This document shows, one piece after another, positions 35,894 through 45,401 of a stretch of 64,000 nucleotides of DNA. This DNA is from Myxococcota bacterium (GTDB taxonomy: Bacteria > Myxococcota_A > Polyangia > JAAYKL01): positions 27,309 through 91,308 of the forward strand of contig JANQET010000197.1 in assembly GCA_028278265.1 (NCBI GenBank), in the 5' to 3' direction. Positions within the stretch are counted from its first letter, which is position 1, and every line of letters begins with the position of its first letter. Both the position numbers and the translations under genes were made by a program. The notes beneath the pieces were generated by a model. It worked only from the letters and a program-made list of their open reading frames with translations. It was not told where the DNA came from and made no database searches.

Positions 35894-36090
35894 GGATCCT
35901 CCATTCAGCTGAGCCGCGCCAAACGGATCAGCGGCAAAAAGTAATCGGCCGGGAGCTCTCCTCCGAGCCCCCGTCAGTTTCAACTAATGCGTGGGAAGTG
36001 GGTTTTGTTCAATTTTGCGATATATTTTCTCAACTTTTCGCTGTTCGGCGTTTAAGTGAATAATATTCACTAGATACGATAAATTTGGAT

Positions 36091-37171
36091 TCAGCGATTT
36101 GGTGTACTGACAGCTAAATTGGCTGCTTGTAGATACGGTTCCAATTCGTTGCCGCGCCGGATTTCCGATTGGAAATGCCGAGAGAGGAATGACGCGGCAC
36201 CGTCTTTGCCCATGTATCGGTTGAGTACGGTCCGTTTGGTCTCCGTCAGATCGACGAGCACCAAGCCGTCAATTGCATTGGAAAAATAGGGATCCACATT
36301 GAATCCCAAGAAGTCCCCCCCTAGCTTGACGTACTGTTTGAGCAGCACCGGAACCCCGGTGGCGTCCGGCTCCAGTTGGGACACCAGGGTGGACAACTCG
36401 TCGATACTACCGGCACCGGCACTGATCTCTTTCAACGCCGGCCAGGGTTTCGCGACATTCCGTTGAACCGGTCGACGCGGGCGCACCAATCTCGCCCGAG
36501 AGCGGTGTTTTTGGTGGGCCTTGAGATAGGCCACCATCATCTGGATCGAGATAGTGTGGTATTGTTGCGAGATACTCACCGGGCCGAACAAATACTTGTA
36601 TTGGGGATGGTCAACAACGAAGCGGCCGATTCCTTTCCATAACAACATCAACGCAGAGGGGTCCCGTTGATCTTCGCGGCGAATGAATGATCGCCCAAGC
36701 TCAATCGCCGAATTGAGCTGTTCGCAGATTTTCGGTTTGAGCCGAAACAGAGTGGATGCGTACAACCCCGTGAGGGATCGTTCGGCCAATATTTTATCGG
36801 CCAGTCCCAGTCGTTAGGCGCCGATGACCTCTCTTCGCTGTCGATGCCAGAGATAGAGGTGCAAGTAGTATTCGTCGAACCCATCCAAATCGAAAGCGCG
36901 TCCGGTACCTTCCCTGACCTCGCGAAAGGTGACCTCCTGTAGTCGTCCGATCTCCTTGAGCAGGTGTGGGATTTGAGTCGCCTCTGCCAGATGGACGCTC
37001 AGGTGGCGATGCGTCAGCAGGGTTTGCCGCTCCGGCAGCGCGTTGGTTTCTGCCTCGAGCAGGTTCGGGGGAACCGCTTTGATGATGGGCTCTTTGCCGG
37101 CCGACGAGTGAGATTTGAAGCCGCGTCATCGGTTTGTTTGGGTTGGCTGCTCGAATTGCTGTTCTGTTCAT
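36091..37171 (-). pseudogene. GNAT-type acyltransferase (ornithine-lipid/hemolysin-like), broken by frameshift and TAA
   Basis: Homology runs from about 37115 to 36091: TQIPHLLKEIGRLQEVTFRE, EGTGRAFDLDGFDEYYLHLY, then VIGA, a TAA at 36816-36814 where relatives have Tyr, then RLGLADKILAERSLTGLYAS, LWKGIGRFVVDHPQYKYLFG and VLLKQYVKLGGDFLGFNVDP. A plausible start at 37171 lies in a different frame, so one frameshift near 37100 is also needed. Members acylate lyso-ornithine lipid or similar substrates. The stop here is TAA, so selenocysteine is not an explanation; the gene is decaying. Confidence 0.8.
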
Positions 37172-37284
37172 GGTTTCACCCTCGGGTTTTGTACTACCTG
37201 AACTGATGAATAGTCGCTGAAAGTGACAGGGAGGGAAAGTGCGCGATAAATCGAAGCGACAAAACTGTTAAGCCGGCGACTGAA

Positions 37285-38490
37285 TTAAAATAACGCCTCG
37301 CTCATCACATAGTAGAGATCGGTGTTGTCCAGCGCAGCGCCCAGGTGCTGAGATCCGGGGCCTTGACTATAAATGATGACGTCCTCTGCCGTGTGTCCAC
37401 CGGAGGTCCAACCGTCTTCGACAATCGTACCCGGAAGAGTGGGGATCGAGCCATATGGGCCGTTAATCGCGAAACCGGCAGTGTCGTGATCTGCGACAAC
37501 CACAATCAATGTTTGATAGCTGCGATACCATTTGGCATTCACCCAACGTTGAACGACCGAGACCGCTTCGGCAAAACCGAGAGTTTCGGCAATCTGGTAC
37601 TCCACGTCATTGGCGTGATCCGCCCAGTCGATTTGGGATCCTTCGACCATCAGAAAAAATCCTCGGGGGTCGTCCTCGAGAACGTTGAGTGCGGCAGAGG
37701 TCATCTCGGCCAGCGTCGGTTCATCGGCCGGGTAATCCGCGGTGGCGTCTATGCGGAACGTCTCCGGAGTTTTTCCCCCGGGGCGAAAGATGCCGACCAC
37801 TTTTTCGACCTCGGTCGCGGCCTGCAGCTGGTGCTTGTCGTAGACCGCGGTGTAGCCGTAATCAGTCACGGCGCGTCTCACGAGGGCGTTGATGTCGGCG
37901 TCAGTTGTGTGCGGCAACATACAACTCGAACGATTGTTGGCGATTCCCCCTCCCAGCACCACGTCGACTTCGGTTCGGGTGAGAATTTGCTCGGCGATGG
38001 TGAATTCACATTTGCGATTGTGTACATGAGCTCCCCAAACCGCTGGTGTGGCGTGGGTCCAATTCGATGTTGAAACCAGCCCGGTGGCCTTGCCCCTTGT
38101 TTTCGCTTTTTCCAGGATGGTCGTGCATGATGTCTCAGGATCGCAGACCCCATCGTAGTCTTCATCGTGGCAGGAGATCTCCCCGTTATTGAACTTCTCA
38201 CCACAGGCCCAGGCCGAAGCCGCAGCGGCTGAATCGGTGACCAGGCTGTTTCGGGAGTGGGTTCGCTGGTAACCGATTTGAGGCAGCGTTTCAAACGACA
38301 AGGGGGCTCCATTCGGACCGTTGGCAAAAATCCGCGCGGCGGTTGTATTTGAAACACCCATGCCGTCAGGGACCATGAGGATGATGTTCTTGGCTTTGTG
38401 CCATCGTTTTCCCCAGGCGGATGCGGAATCGGAGAGTAGAACAGACACTGTTAGGACGAGTAGCACGTTGACAAATTGGACGGTTCTCAT
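37285..38490 (-). CDS. phoA: alkaline phosphatase
   Basis: The 401-residue secreted protein (signal peptide ending SASA) has the family motifs: metal ligand NIILMVPDGMGVSNTTAARI, nucleophile Ser in LVTDSAAAASAWACG, STSNWTHATPAVWGAH, EGSQIDWADHANDV, VVVADHDTAGF and the zinc His in TSGGHTAEDVIIYS. It releases phosphate from monoesters outside the cytoplasm. A cysteine-bearing insert (CHDEDYDGVCDPETSC) resembles a small calcium or disulfide loop. It appears to be a single-gene unit. Confidence 0.95.
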   Translation of the reverse strand: MRTVQFVNVLLVLTVSVLLSDSASAWGKRWHKAKNIILMVPDGMGVSNTTAARIFANGPNGAPLSFETLPQIGYQRTHSRNSLVTDSAAAASAWACGEKFNNGEISCHDEDYDGVCDPETSCTTILEKAKTRGKATGLVSTSNWTHATPAVWGAHVHNRKCEFTIAEQILTRTEVDVVLGGGIANNRSSCMLPHTTDADINALVRRAVTDYGYTAVYDKHQLQAATEVEKVVGIFRPGGKTPETFRIDATADYPADEPTLAEMTSAALNVLEDDPRGFFLMVEGSQIDWADHANDVEYQIAETLGFAEAVSVVQRWVNAKWYRSYQTLIVVVADHDTAGFAINGPYGSIPTLPGTIVEDGWTSGGHTAEDVIIYSQGPGSQHLGAALDNTDLYYVMSEALF

Positions 38491-38737
38491 TTCATAACTC
38501 CTTTTTTGTTCGATCCTTTAAACCCCTTGCGAGGCATCGTTTTGGCAGGCTGCGATTGTTCTCAGCCGCCTTTTGACAGGCTGAACCTCAGATGTGACGA
38601 TTTGATTAGGGAAGTGGTGATAGTGGGTGACGAGTCCATTAAAAAAATGAGAAGCGGGGACCTTGGGGACGAGACATAGACATGTCGCCGGATTTCCCGC
38701 CGAATCTCAAAAACGGGTGTTATTCTTGCGCGAATCC

Positions 38738-39787
38738 TTACTTCGACAGCGGGGTAAACGGGGGCAGCTCGATGGTCTCGAGACGGATGCGCGTGGGATC
38801 GGCGATGCCCAGGCCGAGCTCCTCGGCCAGTTTGAGGAATTTGGGGGGGCGACCGACGGCGGCCAGGGTGCGCATGCGGTTTGCGGCGCGTTGTTCTTCG
38901 ATCAACTGCCCGGCGATCGTGTCCATCGCCACCGGATCAGTGGTGGCGTAGAGGCATTCGTGGGGGACCATCGCTTTCAAATTTCGTTTGGGCCCACCCT
39001 CGTAGAGAATGGTCGAACCATCGACGATGTTGACGCGTACCCGGCTGCGGATCTGCTCGGTGGCCCAGAGATGGGCGATGGCTTCGTTGACACAATGGTG
39101 ATTGAGATGGGGCTTCTCCACGGTACCGAAGGTCATGTTCTTCATCGTGCAGGTCACCCCGGCGAGATCGTGATCTTTGATGGGAGGGACGTTGATTATC
39201 GCCGTTGTCCACTGCAGAATTTCTGAAAATCGTGCCTTGGCCGGACCGGCTTTGATCCACGGCTTTTGGTACTGGCCCTCTTTGTGAGCCAGCACGCGCA
39301 TTTTGCGGCGATTGGTGCGCTGGTTGAAGCGACCGCCCATCATGTTGCTGGCAAACATGTCGAAGATCACGATATTGGCGTCAGCCACGCCGAAGTCGCG
39401 AATCGAGTCGGCGATGGCGTAGACGATCTCTTTCATCGACGAGCTCGGACGGGTGCCCAGGCAATTGATCTTGATACCCACCCGATCGGTGGCCGAGAGA
39501 TACTTGGCCCAGGCTCGCCCCGGATCGCTCACCCCGGCCAACCCGCAGATCGCCCGGTCGACCATTTGGCGGGCTGCGATCGGATGGGGAAACCACTTTT
39601 GTCGCATCCCGGGAAAGTGCACCTTGACGATGCGACCCGCTCCGGATGCGGCTACCGGTGTGGGCGTGGTGGCGCCGAAAGCGGCGAGCGGTGATCCGAT
39701 AAGGCCGGCTGCCGTGCTGCCGGCGACCAGGCCCAGCAGCTGGCGGCGACTGAGTATTGGTTTAGCATTGATGTTGTTGCGATTCAT
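38738..39787 (-). CDS. DUF362-domain protein with Tat signal
   Basis: The start at 39787 gives a twin-arginine signal (ILSRRQLLGLVAGSTAAG). The body matches DUF362: VGIKINCLGTRPSSSMKEIV, NVPPIKDHDLAGVTCTMKNM, NIVDGSTILYEGGPKRN and TTDPVAMDTIAGQLIEEQR. Family members are found in the periplasm, often with Fe-S partners; the reaction is unknown. The gene begins 3 bases after the end of the upstream hydrolase gene, so the two are an operon. Confidence 0.88.
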   Translation of the reverse strand: MNRNNINAKPILSRRQLLGLVAGSTAAGLIGSPLAAFGATTPTPVAASGAGRIVKVHFPGMRQKWFPHPIAARQMVDRAICGLAGVSDPGRAWAKYLSATDRVGIKINCLGTRPSSSMKEIVYAIADSIRDFGVADANIVIFDMFASNMMGGRFNQRTNRRKMRVLAHKEGQYQKPWIKAGPAKARFSEILQWTTAIINVPPIKDHDLAGVTCTMKNMTFGTVEKPHLNHHCVNEAIAHLWATEQIRSRVRVNIVDGSTILYEGGPKRNLKAMVPHECLYATTDPVAMDTIAGQLIEEQRAANRMRTLAAVGRPPKFLKLAEELGLGIADPTRIRLETIELPPFTPLSK

Positions 39788-39789
39788 GA

Positions 39790-40623
39790 TTATTGCCCTC
39801 TGAACGATCGGGCCGCCCGGGCCTCGTTCGTAAGGTTTGTGCGACCGTGTGCGGTGCTGTTTTCGAGCCCCAGCAGAAATTGACTCAGGGCTCGGTGGAA
39901 CAGCTCGGGTGCGTCGCGATAGCATTCGTGACCGGCCTCTGCAAATACTTCTACTTCACTGGTCTGAAAAAGCGCGGCCAGACGGGTCGCTCGTCTATAC
40001 GATATCAGCTTGTCCGCTTTGCCCCAGAGGACCAAAACGGGCAGGGGATTACCCTTTAGCTTTTGGATGTATCGGTTCATTTTGGCCGGCGCCACCAAAA
40101 CCGCCGCGCGCAGGGATCGCGGGGAGCTGACGATGAGAGGGAAAGTGTATGCACCAGCCCAAGAATGGGCGACGACCACCGGACGAACAATGTCGAGCGC
40201 CTCGATGAGGGCGGCCAGGAAATCGCGCTGTTGATGGCCGGTGCGCTTCGATTTGCCGTGTCCGGGAAGATCCGCGGCAAGGACGTAAAACCCTAGGGAG
40301 GCCAGTTTGTCGATGGTGCCGGCGTCGCGCCATACTTCTGCGCGAAAAGTCGCACCGTGGAGCAGCAGCACCGGTGTGCCCGAAGGAGGGCCCTTCACCA
40401 GAGTGCGGATTCGGCCCGTTCCGACAGGGGTGAACCGTTCGACAAGCGGTGGTCCTGGCCCCAATTCAACAATGGGTGCGGTAGCCGGCGGGACATCCGA
40501 ACTAAAGGGGGAATCATCCCGCGCAAAGGCTTCTTGGGGGGTGCAACCTATCGTCAAGATCGATCCCATCACCACATAAAACGCGACCACAGAATTTGGC
40601 ATCTCGCACATCCTCTGATCCAT
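39790..40623 (-). CDS. alpha/beta hydrolase lipoprotein
   Basis: The catalytic triad is visible: Ser in VVVAHSWAGAY, Asp in LWGKADKLISYRR and His in EAGHECYRD. The oxyanion region is VLLLHGATFRAEVW and the lid follows VLAADLPGHGKSKRTGHQQR. The signal ends in ILTIGC, so it is lipid-anchored; an internal start at 40602 is a possible alternative. Substrate unknown. It is co-transcribed with the DUF362 gene. Confidence 0.82.
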   Translation of the reverse strand: MDQRMCEMPNSVVAFYVVMGSILTIGCTPQEAFARDDSPFSSDVPPATAPIVELGPGPPLVERFTPVGTGRIRTLVKGPPSGTPVLLLHGATFRAEVWRDAGTIDKLASLGFYVLAADLPGHGKSKRTGHQQRDFLAALIEALDIVRPVVVAHSWAGAYTFPLIVSSPRSLRAAVLVAPAKMNRYIQKLKGNPLPVLVLWGKADKLISYRRATRLAALFQTSEVEVFAEAGHECYRDAPELFHRALSQFLLGLENSTAHGRTNLTNEARAARSFRGQ

Positions 40624-40743
40624 TTATCTAAAACCAACGCCTTAGAAACGCAATGGCTGCTGTGGGAGCCCAATCGTGGGTGAACCTGTAAATATGAGGG
40701 GTGGCGTTTATCCGTGCAGCCCTTGGTTTCTTAGGGGCGTGGA

Positions 40744-41427
40744 TCAGAGGTGGTCCAAGACGCACTGCTTGCCGTCCTCGAATTTTTCCCCGCACTTGGG
40801 ATCGATGACGGTCATGGTTTTCAAATCGATCAGGGTATACACGCCGAACGTGGGCAAGAACATGGTCTTGCGGTAGTCATTGGCCATCTGTTTGGGGGGC
40901 ACGGTGCGAAAGCTCAGCACGTCCAGGTCGGCCACCCAGTCCTGCAATGCCTGTTGTGAGGAAACCGCCTGTTGAACCTCACCCACCAGCACCCCCTCGT
41001 CGGCGAGCTCCTCCCCCAGCGCGATCATCATCTCCAACTCCATCCAGCAGGCCATACAGGTGTCCATACTGATTTTGAGCAGGAACAGGCGATACTCTTC
41101 GATGAATTCACAAATTTGGGTGGGGACGTCGTTCACATCCAAGAAGGTGTAGTTCGCCACCCAGTCCCCCACGTTCCAGGTGCCTGTGGAAGGGGGATAG
41201 TTCTCGCAGGACGGATCCCCCTCGAACGCGTCCGTGTCCCCTTCCGAGTCCCCGTCGGCGTCCCCATCGCTGTCCCCGTCCGCATCCCCGCCCCCATCGG
41301 CCGATCCGTCATCGTCGCTCTCCACCGCGCCGGTCGTATCAGACGCCAGCGGGACGAACCCCCCGATCAACACCCAGCTAAGGATGATCCCTAGGAAAGA
41401 CAGTATCGGTGGTTTATTGTTTTGCAT
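40744..41427 (-). CDS. thioredoxin-like exported protein with CMAC motif (Cys relative of the selenoproteins)
   Basis: The start at 41427 gives a signal peptide (SFLGIILSWVLIGGFVPLAS) without a lipobox. An acidic Asp/Gly linker precedes CENYPPSTGTWNVGDWVANY and the thioredoxin-like domain: YRLFLLKISMDTCMACWMEL with CMAC at the redox position, then ADEGVLVGEVQQAVS and GVYTLIDLKTMTVIDPKCG. The order of parts is the same as in the UGA-containing genes of this window, with Cys where they have UGA. A thiol-disulfide or peroxide-linked role in the periplasm is inferred. Confidence 0.8.
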   Translation of the reverse strand: MQNNKPPILSFLGIILSWVLIGGFVPLASDTTGAVESDDDGSADGGGDADGDSDGDADGDSEGDTDAFEGDPSCENYPPSTGTWNVGDWVANYTFLDVNDVPTQICEFIEEYRLFLLKISMDTCMACWMELEMMIALGEELADEGVLVGEVQQAVSSQQALQDWVADLDVLSFRTVPPKQMANDYRKTMFLPTFGVYTLIDLKTMTVIDPKCGEKFEDGKQCVLDHL

Positions 41428-41710
41428 CTCAACGCATAAATGTAGTCCTTTTAATGGATAACCGTCAACGCTCCGGTGATCTTTTCGTGCTGTCTCTAGA
41501 CAAGGGAATATGAAGTGAGGTATACGTAAAATCCGCAGGAGCAAGTGTTCGGAGCAAAAAAGTGACCAATAGCACCGAGAAAAAAATAGTGTGCTGTGAT
41601 CCCCGATTAGATTTGGAAAAATACATAAATATTAAATTCACCTCAGGGGAAATAGTCGCGGTGCAGCTGTCCGTTCGGAAATCTGAAGGATGCAAAAGAA
41701 GGAGTGTTCA

Positions 41711-43621
41711 ATGATACGACACAACTTTTGGGGAATTGTCACAATTTCGATGCTGTTTGCCATGCTCAGCCTAACCGACTGCTCGGGTGACGGCGGAGGA
41801 GGTGGGGATGGCTCTGACGGCGACGCGGATGGCGATGGGGATGTGGACGGGGATGCGGATTCGGACAGCGATTCGGACTCGGACAGCGATGCGGATTCGG
41901 ACAGCGACGCCGATTCGGACAGTGATTCCGATTCGGACAGCGACGCCGATTCGGACAGCGATGCGGATTCGGACAGTGATTCGGACAGCGATGCGGATTC
42001 GGACAGCGATGCGGATTCGGACAGTGATTCGGACAGCGACGCCGATTCGGACAGTGATTCGGACAGCGACGCCGACACGGACTCGGACACCGACGGGGAC
42101 TGCGCGGTTGATGCCCAGCGCATGTGGGACGAGGTGGCCTATCTGGCCGGCGAAGAGTGCAACGGCCGCAAACCGGGCACGCCGGGAGGGGAGCTGGCGC
42201 TCCAGTTCATCGAGCAGGAGATGGAAGCGCTGAACCTGGAACCGGCCGGTGATCCGGGTTCCTACCGGCAGGTGTTCAACACCTTCATGTACGAGGTGGT
42301 CGGTGAGCCATCCCTGTCCATCGGCAACACGACGTTCAGCAGCAGAGATGATTTCAAGGTCCTCTTCCGCTCCGGCTCAGGGGCGATGTCCGGTCAGGTG
42401 GTATTTGCCGGATATGGGCTGGTGATTCCGGCCTACGATCGGGCGGCCTATCCGGATTGTCCGATCAGTGCTAAGGGGTACGATGATTTTGCCAGCCTGG
42501 GAGATCTGACGGGCAAAGTAGTGGTGGTGCTGCGCCACGGCCCCAATGATGACAATCGCATTTTCAATTATTGTCCGGCCGAGCCCAGCACGTGCAACAG
42601 CTCCCACTGTCTGTGGGATTTCGGATACAAGGCGGCCAATGCCAGACGTCACGGGGCGGCGGGGCTGCTCATCGCCCAGGACTATCGACATCGGGGAGAC
42701 AGCGGTCGAATGGGCCTGCACCTCGAGGAGGTGTACCGTCGTGATGATTTCCCGGTGCTGTTCGTCTCCCGCGACAAGCTGGCGCAGGAAATCCCCCAGC
42801 TGCACGCCTGGGCCGCTCGGATCGATAGCACCCTACAGCCGCAAAGCCGCACCCTCGATTTGTCGATCGACTTGGATGTGCAGGTCAAAGCGACGATGGT
42901 GGAGACCGCCAATGTGATCGGTGCGATCACCGGTTCTGATCCGAACCCGGAGATCGTGATCATCGGTGCCCACATGGATCACTTCGGCGTGCAGGACGGC
43001 GAGGTGTACCCGGGCGCGGATGACAACGCATCGGGCACGACCACTGTGCTGGAGGCCGCACGGATGTTCCGCTATTGCGACATCAAGCCCAAGCGCACGG
43101 CCGTCTTTGCCACCTGGAACGCGGAGGAGATGGGGCTATTGGGATCCAAGCACTACGTCAACAGCAGCCCCACCTTTCCGATAGACAAGACAAAGGCCTA
43201 CTTCAACCTGGACATGGTCGGTGTGGGCAGCGGCGGCGGCATGCAGCTCACCGGCGGGGACACGGATAAGAATCGATGGCTTACCAACACCATGAAAAAG
43301 CAGATTGAAGACGAGGGATTCCCCTGGACCGTCTCCCCTTCGGGAGAACACCTGGGATCAGACCATGCGCCGTTCCACAACCAGGGCATCGCCTATTGCT
43401 ACGGTCAGACCCAGTACTGGAGCGACCACGCCGACTACCACGAGCCCACGGACACCTATGACAAAGTAAAGGTCGAGGTGCTGCAACTGACCGCGGATCT
43501 GTTCTGGACCACCATGAGGGCCGTGGCCTTGGGTGAAGAGGTGTCAAAGGACCCGGCATTCACCACGCCGGCACGCAAACCCTACTACGACGGCGCCAAC
43601 CCCCGGCACAACTCCCGCTAG
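41711..43621 (+). CDS. M28-family metallopeptidase lipoprotein with Asp/Ser linker
   Basis: ATG 41711 follows AAGGAGTGTTC; the signal ([12 protein letters not shown]) precedes about 100 residues of Asp/Ser/Ala repeats. The peptidase has an inserted PA domain (about residues 200-370; [31 protein letters not shown]) and M28 zinc ligands: [51 protein letters not shown] and the late His in [14 protein letters not shown]. It should be an extracellular aminopeptidase with two zinc ions. The linker DNA is an 18-nt tandem repeat, likely unstable in length. Confidence 0.92.
   Translation: MIRHNFWGIVTISMLFAMLSLTDCSGDGGGGGDGSDGDADGDGDVDGDADSDSDSDSDSDADSDSDADSDSDSDSDSDADSDSDADSDSDSDSDADSDSDADSDSDSDSDADSDSDSDSDADTDSDTDGDCAVDAQRMWDEVAYLAGEECNGRKPGTPGGELALQFIEQEMEALNLEPAGDPGSYRQVFNTFMYEVVGEPSLSIGNTTFSSRDDFKVLFRSGSGAMSGQVVFAGYGLVIPAYDRAAYPDCPISAKGYDDFASLGDLTGKVVVVLRHGPNDDNRIFNYCPAEPSTCNSSHCLWDFGYKAANARRHGAAGLLIAQDYRHRGDSGRMGLHLEEVYRRDDFPVLFVSRDKLAQEIPQLHAWAARIDSTLQPQSRTLDLSIDLDVQVKATMVETANVIGAITGSDPNPEIVIIGAHMDHFGVQDGEVYPGADDNASGTTTVLEAARMFRYCDIKPKRTAVFATWNAEEMGLLGSKHYVNSSPTFPIDKTKAYFNLDMVGVGSGGGMQLTGGDTDKNRWLTNTMKKQIEDEGFPWTVSPSGEHLGSDHAPFHNQGIAYCYGQTQYWSDHADYHEPTDTYDKVKVEVLQLTADLFWTTMRAVALGEEVSKDPAFTTPARKPYYDGANPRHNSR
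41800..42105. repeat. tandem Asp/Ser-encoding repeat in the M28 peptidase gene
   Basis: Units of GATTCGGACAGCGAT and GCGGATTCGGACAG repeat head to tail with few mismatches. The repeat encodes the acidic linker between lipid anchor and peptidase. Confidence 0.85.
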
Positions 43622-43641
43622 AGACGACCGGACATGTGGAA

Positions 43642-43755
43642 ATCCCCCCGCCCCCCTTTTTCAAATTTTTCAAAGGGGGAGATTACTTGCTTCACCCATC
43701 AGATTACGCTTGAAGCGCCGCAGGGGCAATCCCTCGTGGTTGCCCTCCTTTTTAG
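43642..43755. repeat. two types of dispersed intergenic repeat
   Basis: AATCCCCCC, then GCCCCCC, TTTTTCAAATTTTTCAAA and GGGGGAG (43642-43682) is a half copy of the element at 17831-17923. GCAGGGGCAATCCCTCGTGG and the following TTGCCCTCC (about 43717-43747) is a second palindrome type, related to the copy at 50150-50225. They lie between the convergent peptidase gene and redox operon and may help terminate both. Confidence 0.6.
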
Positions 43756-43769
43756 GCATTTTCCAGTGA

Positions 43770-44456
43770 TCAGTTGTCGGCCGCTTCTTTGACCGCGTCG
43801 AGAATTTCATCTCCCTCGAGCAGCCCGAAATGGGACGCCCTCAGGGTGTAACCGGTCTGCAAATCGATCACGACGACAAATGGCCGACTGTGATGTTTGG
43901 AAAAACTGGGATGCTCTCCAGTCCAAAAGTTGCCTTCAAAGCCGTCCATATACTCTTCGCCCTGGAGTATCTCGGATGCTTCTTCGTTGGGATATGGGCT
44001 TTGACTGTTTTTGGTATAGACGGCGAACAGCAGCCCGTCTTCGTCCTGTATATCGGAAGTGATTTTCCTTACCGACTCGAACTGAGTCGGACAGGAGGGT
44101 CAGTCATCCGAGCCCAACAGAAAAACCAATGACTTCTTGTCGGAATTGCAGTGGTCCTTGATGTCGAACTCGACATCCTCCATTTCGTCGTCGTCGATTT
44201 TTCCGTTGTCATCGGCGTCATACCAGACGGCGTCTTGCTTCAACCGGGGAACAATATACCCCTCGACGATACCCGCCCCGTCCACATCCCATTTGATATC
44301 ATCACAGTCGCCGTCCCCGTCCCCATCTCCGTCACTATCCCCGTCGCTGTCGCCGTCACTCCCCGAATTCGAGTCTCCTGGATCACAAGCGCCGTTACCG
44401 AGCACAACCCCGGCCAAGAACAAAAAACCGGGCAATGTCCATAGCAGAATTCTCAT
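43770..44456 (-). CDS. candidate selenoprotein: thioredoxin-like lipoprotein with UPSC motif
   Basis: ATG 44456 (after AAAGGAAT) gives a lipoprotein signal (LFLAGVVLGNGAC) and a short acidic linker. The domain reads SLVFLLGSDD, then in-frame TGA (44102-44100), then PSCPTQFESVRKITSDIQDE and on to FVVVIDLQTGYTLRASHFG, ending at TGA 43770. Selenocysteine would give UPSC, at the CxxC position of the relative at 57867 (CAPC), whose tail ITVIDLTTAQVLRANDVG matches directly. A perfect 7-bp stem with loop AGUUC follows the UGA. It is the last gene of a six-gene operon that also encodes a DsbA-like protein and the UPFU protein. Terminating at the first UGA would leave a protein without half of its fold. 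Confidence 0.8.
44072..44090 (-). promoter_or_regulatory. SECIS-like hairpin, AGUUC loop, after the UPSC UGA
   Basis: The perfect stem CCGACTC (44090-44084) and GAGTCGG (44078-44072) encloses loop AGTTC (44083-44079). The G is nucleotide 18 after the UGA, identical to the UASC and UPGC genes. Confidence 0.75.
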
Positions 44457-44503
44457 CTTCATTCCTTTGCTTTCACTTCGTTTCACAGCGACCGCTTTTG
44501 ACG

Positions 44504-45391
44504 TTAATCAAGGCAAATCTCCACGCACCCGGCCTCCACCTCTATTTCCTCGATTTCGATATTTTCGAACACGCTTTGGGCAGACATGGACTCCGGTTTG
44601 AGATCAGACGGATGCTCGATGTCCTGCAGGACGAGCAGCGACCCTTCGGTAACGTGTGGCACCAGGCGGGATGAGATCTGGGCGATCGCTTGCTGATCGA
44701 CAGGCGACGCCGCTACCGGTGCGGACCGCTGTTTTACAACGACGGTCTGCCCCTCGACGAGGGGGAAGTGTCGTTGGATCGGCTGGGGCGGTGCCGCGGG
44801 CTGAGCTGCGTCTGACGGTGGCGTCTTTTTTTGGGGTTTGGCTTTTTTTCCGGTGCGCTTTTTCACCACCGGCTCCGGTGATTTGGTCGGCCGGGGAGGG
44901 GGCGGCGATGTCACTGTCAGTTTCGCGTGGCCGTCACTTTGGCGCTCGTGCAACAACACGACGGATCCCTTTGGTTTCTTGACCACCGACAGTCGGGCGT
45001 TCTTGACCGATAGCACCACCTGTCCCAATTGAAAAATTGTCTCTTTTCCACCCACCTCCAGGAGAAAACTGCCCTCCTCAATCAGCACCGCTGATGGTTG
45101 AGCGGTTTTTGATTCCACGGAGATGCGGGCGTCTTGGAGCGCAGTCATCAGGCTCGATTCGTTCAACACGGCAGTAGCGCCGTCGGCACCTTGGGCTATA
45201 AATGTCCTGGGCGTCGCGTCTGCTACAGTCGCAGATTTGTCAGCGGGGCCCGCGGGTTTCTCTAGCACAAATGCCGCGTCCTGGGAGACGTCGCTCGGCA
45301 CTCCGATAAAGTCTTGCCCTCGGGCGATTGCAGCCGAGGATAGGGCGGCGGCCAGAACAACTAGTAGGCAGTTCTTTGCAGCTGGTTTCAT
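44504..45391 (-). CDS. FecR-like exported protein with Pro/Lys-rich linker
   Basis: Tandem ATG codons (45394, 45391) follow GGGAGGTG; either may be used. The signal peptide ends AIARGQ. Residues about 75-160 resemble a FecR beta domain (AVLIEEGSFLLEVGGKETIF, VVLSVKNARLSVVKKPKGSV). A Pro/Lys-rich linker and a C-terminal region with VEGQTVVVKQRSAPV and a closing AGCVEICLD follow. Lying 4 bases after the outer-membrane gene and 47 before the UPSC gene, it belongs to the redox operon. Its role is unknown. Confidence 0.7.
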   Translation of the reverse strand: MKPAAKNCLLVVLAAALSSAAIARGQDFIGVPSDVSQDAAFVLEKPAGPADKSATVADATPRTFIAQGADGATAVLNESSLMTALQDARISVESKTAQPSAVLIEEGSFLLEVGGKETIFQLGQVVLSVKNARLSVVKKPKGSVVLLHERQSDGHAKLTVTSPPPPRPTKSPEPVVKKRTGKKAKPQKKTPPSDAAQPAAPPQPIQRHFPLVEGQTVVVKQRSAPVAASPVDQQAIAQISSRLVPHVTEGSLLVLQDIEHPSDLKPESMSAQSVFENIEIEEIEVEAGCVEICLD

Positions 45392-45401
45392 CATCACCTC
45401 C

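Noticed and set aside
36814-36816. In-frame stop in the acyltransferase as a further selenocysteine site
   Set aside because: The codon is TAA, in place of a Tyr in relatives, and a frameshift lies upstream. It is ordinary pseudogene decay and serves as a contrast to the UGA cases.
41800-42105. CRISPR-like regular repetition
   Set aside because: The periodic units are in-frame codons of an Asp/Ser linker without spacers; there are no cas genes nearby.
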